Shown: piece after piece, positions 61,534 through 64,000 of the stretch
Layout: each line of letters opens with the position of its first letter
How positions within the stretch are numbered: position 1 is the stretch's first letter
NCBI RefSeq assembly: GCF_042738955.1
Contig: NZ_JBHYHC010000011.1
Coordinates: 57,903 to 121,902 of the forward strand
Length of the DNA stretch: 64,000 nt
Source: Umezawaea sp042738955
GTDB lineage: Bacteria; Actinomycetota; Actinomycetes; Mycobacteriales; Pseudonocardiaceae
Direction of reading: 5' to 3'
Program-made: the position numbers and the translations under genes
The notes under the pieces: generated by a model
Told to the model about the DNA's origin: nothing
What the model saw: the letters and a program-made list of their open reading frames with translations, nothing else
Database searches by the model: none

Positions 61534-63339
61534 TCGTGGCGCGGCGTCGCGGCCGAGGAGATCGACGAACTCGACTACCGCACCGGCCTCAAGCTCCAGG
61601 CGCGGTCGCGCAGGCTGCTCGGCTCGCTCCTGCGCCCGCACGCCCCGTGGGCCGTGCTGGCACTGGTGATCGTGGTCCTGGAGAACCTCGCGAACCTCGC
61701 GGGCCCGCTGATCATCGCCGCCGCGATCGACCGCGGCGTCCCCGCGGCCGTCGACGGCGACGCGGCCGTGCTGGCGTGGTGCGTGGGCGGCTACGCCCTG
61801 ACCGGCCTGCTGGCGACCGTGCTGCGCTACTCGTTCGTCCGCCTCACCGGCCGCGTGGGCCAGGACCTGCTCCTGGACCTGCGCGGCCGCGTGTTCCGGC
61901 ACGTCCAGTCGCTGTCCATCGGCTTCCACGAGAAGTACACGTCCGGCAAGGTCATCGCCCGCCTCACCAGCGACGTGGACTCCTTGCAGGACCTGCTGGA
62001 AGAGGGCTTGGACGGCCTGCTGACGTCCCTGCTGTCGGTGGTCGGCATCTCCGTGGTGCTGCTCTACCTGGACGTCCCACTGGCGTTGGTGGTCCTCTTC
62101 GGCTTCGTCCCGCTGATCCTGCTGGTCCGCTGGTTCAGAACCCGCTCGACCAAGGCCTACCGGGGCACGAGAGGCGCCATCGCCAAGATCATCGTCCAGT
62201 TCGTCGAAACGATGAACGGCATCCGCGCGGTCCAGGCCTTCCGCCGCGAGGACCGCAACGAGAAGATCATCGGCGACCTGAACGGCACCTTCCGAGACGC
62301 CAACGCGGACGCCTTCCGCGTAATGGCAACGTTCACAGCCCTCGTCCGCCTGATCGGCAACGTCTCCCTCGCCGTCGTCCTCGCCTTCGGCGCCTGGCGC
62401 GTAGCCAACGGCCACCTGGAAGTCGGCGCCCTAGCCGCCTTCACCCTCTACCTGCGCCGCTTCTACGACCCGTTCGACGAGATCGCCATGTTCACCAACG
62501 CCTACTCGGCAGCACAGGCGGCGTTGGAGAAGATCTCCGGCGTCCTGGAGGAAACCCCGTCGGTCCCGGAACCGACCACCCCCACCCCACTACCCCACGC
62601 CCACGGCGACATCCGCTTCAAGGCCGTGGAATTCCGCTACTCCCCCACCACGGCCCTGGTGCTACCGCAGTTCGACCTCCACGTACCAGCAGGCCAAACG
62701 GTGGCCTTGGTGGGCGCCACAGGCGCGGGCAAAACCACCCTCGCAAAACTGGTGGCCCGCTTCTACGACCCCACCGAGGGCGCGGTCACCCTGGACGACA
62801 CGGACCTCCGCAACCTGACAGACGCCGACCTGCGCAAGGCGGTGGTCATGGTGACCCAGGAGAACTTCCTGTTCGAGGGCTCGGTAGCCGACAACATCGC
62901 CCTCGCAAAACCCACCGCCACCCGCGCGGAAGTAGAAGCAGCAGCCGCAGGTGTAGGGGCACACGAATTCATCGCGGCCCTACCGAACGGCTACGACACA
63001 GACGTCCGCAAACGCGGCGGCCGCCTCTCGGCGGGCCAACGCCAAATGATCGCCTTCGCGAGAGCGTTCCTGGCCGACCCGGCGGTACTGGTCCTGGACG
63101 AGGCGACTTCCAGCCTGGACGTGCCCACCGAACGGGCCGTGCAGGGGGCGCTGGAAACGGTGCTGGCGGACCGAACGGCGTTCATCATCGCTCACAGGTT
63201 GTCGACGGTGATGATCGCTGATCGAGTGCTGGTGATCGATGGGGGCCGGGTGGTCGAGGACGGCACTCCGGCCGATCTGATCGGCGATGACGGCCGCTTC
63301 GCGGCTCTGCACAACGCTTGGACCGATTCGCTGGCGTGA
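61495..63339 (+). CDS. ABC exporter half-transporter, canonical-site subunit
   Basis: A 614-residue half transporter: an acidic N-terminal tail, six membrane helices (about 50-345), Walker A GATGAGKT (407-414), VTQENFLFEGSVADNI Q-loop, signature LSAGQRQM (Ala in place of Gly) and Walker B VLVLDEATSSLD with catalytic Glu536 intact. It pairs with the preceding subunit to make a heterodimeric exporter with one functional and one degenerate ATP site. From about 62.3 to 63.0 kb its codons become A/C-ending, unlike the first half. Confidence 0.94.
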   Translation: MSTETTTPVVEEESWRGVAAEEIDELDYRTGLKLQARSRRLLGSLLRPHAPWAVLALVIVVLENLANLAGPLIIAAAIDRGVPAAVDGDAAVLAWCVGGYALTGLLATVLRYSFVRLTGRVGQDLLLDLRGRVFRHVQSLSIGFHEKYTSGKVIARLTSDVDSLQDLLEEGLDGLLTSLLSVVGISVVLLYLDVPLALVVLFGFVPLILLVRWFRTRSTKAYRGTRGAIAKIIVQFVETMNGIRAVQAFRREDRNEKIIGDLNGTFRDANADAFRVMATFTALVRLIGNVSLAVVLAFGAWRVANGHLEVGALAAFTLYLRRFYDPFDEIAMFTNAYSAAQAALEKISGVLEETPSVPEPTTPTPLPHAHGDIRFKAVEFRYSPTTALVLPQFDLHVPAGQTVALVGATGAGKTTLAKLVARFYDPTEGAVTLDDTDLRNLTDADLRKAVVMVTQENFLFEGSVADNIALAKPTATRAEVEAAAAGVGAHEFIAALPNGYDTDVRKRGGRLSAGQRQMIAFARAFLADPAVLVLDEATSSLDVPTERAVQGALETVLADRTAFIIAHRLSTVMIADRVLVIDGGRVVEDGTPADLIGDDGRFAALHNAWTDSLA

Positions 63340-63513
63340 GCTTGGGGTTCGCGGGTGGCTGGGCAGGCGGCTTCGGCTTCCAGCCCGGCCACCCACCGGC
63401 TTCTGTTCCAAAGCCCTGCCCGATCTCCAATTTTAAGGGGCAAATCCCCCAAATAAAATCGGACACGAACCAACCAGCCAGGCAAAGCAGGTAGGCAATC
63501 GGCTCTCAAGCAG
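63340..63513. other. Gene-free sequence after the ABC exporter, with an AT-rich hairpin
   Basis: GGGCAGG (63361-63367) and CCTGCCC (63415-63421) can pair at long range. At 63430-63459 ATTTT and AAAAT flank GGGG-CAAAT-CCCC, an AT-rich imperfect hairpin unusual here. It could be the exporter terminator; no gene is convincing in this stretch. Confidence 0.45.
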
Positions 63514-63695
63514 GCTGCCGCAGGCAACCCTGCGCCGTCGACGAGCGGCAGGCCTGCCGCAGGCAACCTTGCGATCGAACCACCGCAGGCTGCCTGCCGA
63601 AGGCAACCCTGCGACTCCACCGGCCCGTGAGCCTGCCGCAGGCAACCCTTCGCCCTCAACCACTCCAAGCTGTCTGCCGCAGGCAACCTGAAAAC
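63514..63695. repeat. Array of five palindromic repeats, about 40-bp period
   Basis: CTGCCGCAGGCAACC or a one-base variant occurs at 63515, 63554, 63594, 63633 and 63674 (spacing 39, 40, 39, 41). Units 2-4 begin GCCTGCCG and continue to CCTGCG-like ends, so the repeat is about 22 bp with spacers of 17-19 bp that differ from each other. Each unit holds the small palindrome GCCTGC-C-GCAGGC. The varying period breaks any reading frame, so it is not a coding repeat. Confidence 0.88.
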
Positions 63696-63928
63696 TGAGG
63701 CACAGCCTGTCTGGCCTTCACCGCCCGGCCACAACGGCAGCCGTAGCCAGCGGGCCCCCGGCCCCAACGAGACCCCGTGACCAACTCAACCCACATCTAA
63801 ATTGCACCGATCGCAACTGCACTAAAATCTTCCGGCCCCCGGCCGGCACTCGCACCGCGCACCAACCGGACCGTGCCGGCAGGTTCTTTTAACCCCCACC
63901 CCGGCCGGCCCCCGATTGTTTTTGCGCC
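63696..63928. other. Gene-free sequence between repeat array and hairpin B
   Basis: About 230 bases of alternating GC-rich and AT-rich tracts (for example CTAAAATCTTCC then CCGGCCGG runs and GATTGTTTTTGCG). Short open frames here lack codon bias. Nothing assignable. Confidence 0.4.
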
Positions 63929-63989
63929 CCCACCCTCTTTCGCTTTGTCAAGGCGTCTTTCCAGCCTTGACAAAGCGAAAGAGGGTGGG
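63929..63989. repeat. Long perfect hairpin element, copy B
   Basis: Perfect 26-bp arms (63929-63954 and 63964-63989) around loop GTCTTTCCA. The inner CTTTGTCAAGGC / GCCTTGACAAAG matches copy A at 15832-15886, and the loop differs only at its first and last base. The outer stem (CCCACCCTCTTTCG) is unrelated to that of copy A yet perfectly paired. ATAAT follows the 3' arm, then GGCGC (63996-64000) can pair with GCGCC (63924-63928). The window ends here, so flanking context is cut. Confidence 0.9.
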
Positions 63990-64000
63990 ATAATCGGCGC

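Noticed and set aside
63514..63695. CRISPR array
   Set aside because: Repeats of about 22 bp and spacers of 17-19 bp are too short, repeats vary and no cas genes are in the window.
63192..63767. Minus-strand protein with GCLRQA/RLPAAG repeats
   Set aside because: The repeat period of 39-41 bp shifts the frame between units, so the apparent peptide repeats come from the DNA repeat array.

Overview
The window is dense, very GC-rich DNA with GTG starts, 4-base start/stop overlaps and gene families typical of filamentous actinomycetes. Gene content (type VII-type small proteins, SepH, CitA plus GltA, SerC, TerD paralogues, XRE-DUF5753 regulator) points to an Actinomycetota chromosome. A Pseudonocardiaceae-type genus (Actinosynnema, Saccharothrix or Lentzea-like) is the best guess, but that is inference from memory and no 16S gene is present. 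No tRNA, rRNA, prophage or convincing transposase was seen.

Layout. 0-4 kb: the end of an unknown gene, then a four-gene operon of two small helical proteins, a large FtsK/SpoIIIE-type ATPase and a small helical partner. 4-9.7 kb: an ABC exporter (ATPase plus FtsX permease) divergent from a histidine kinase/response regulator pair, then an acetyltransferase. 9.8-15.8 kb: an oxidoreductase, an amidohydrolase, and a lipid-related trio (alkyl-DHAP-synthase-like flavoenzyme divergent from TetR-GlpD) with a 16-bp start-to-start gap. 15.8-18.4 kb: a long perfect hairpin, then a small type VII-secretion-like operon (YbaB-like, EspC-like, Gly-rich WXG-like). 18.6-23.4 kb: an ABC exporter, a photolyase and gltA. 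23.9-28.8 kb: a PfkB kinase and TetR facing an acyl-CoA dehydrogenase across a clear palindromic operator, then an amidohydrolase and an aldose epimerase. 29-32.5 kb: a tellurite-resistance-type stress module (three TerD-family proteins plus a DUF475/TerC-like membrane protein). 32.5-35.2 kb: a lipoxygenase and a catalase-like heme protein in tandem. 35.3-39.9 kb: an APC permease, an XRE regulator, an MFS exporter and pdxH. 40.1-44.6 kb: a complete urease operon ureABCFGD. 44.7-51.4 kb: citA, an ABC exporter with its own kinase/regulator, and serC. 51.4-52 kb: two copies of a ~70-bp repeat around a broken acetyltransferase gene. 52-57.4 kb: a MacAB-like efflux operon with a lipoprotein, divergent from an OmpR-type two-component system. 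57.5-63.3 kb: sepH, small membrane proteins, and a heterodimeric ABC exporter whose gene junction carries a 50-bp tandem duplication. 63.3-64 kb: non-coding DNA with a five-unit palindromic repeat array and a second copy of the long hairpin.

The skeleton gltA / pdxH / citA / serC / sepH resembles a conserved actinobacterial core neighbourhood (in M. tuberculosis, from memory, sepH, serC, citA and gltA2 lie close together at Rv0883c-Rv0896). The ter, lipoxygenase and urease blocks look like accessory material set into it. Three transporter operons are paired with neighbouring two-component systems, which suggests envelope-stress or antibiotic-responsive efflux. The least explained structures are the two hairpins that share a core but carry different perfectly paired outer stems, the palindrome array beside one of them, and the lipoxygenase/catalase-like pair.
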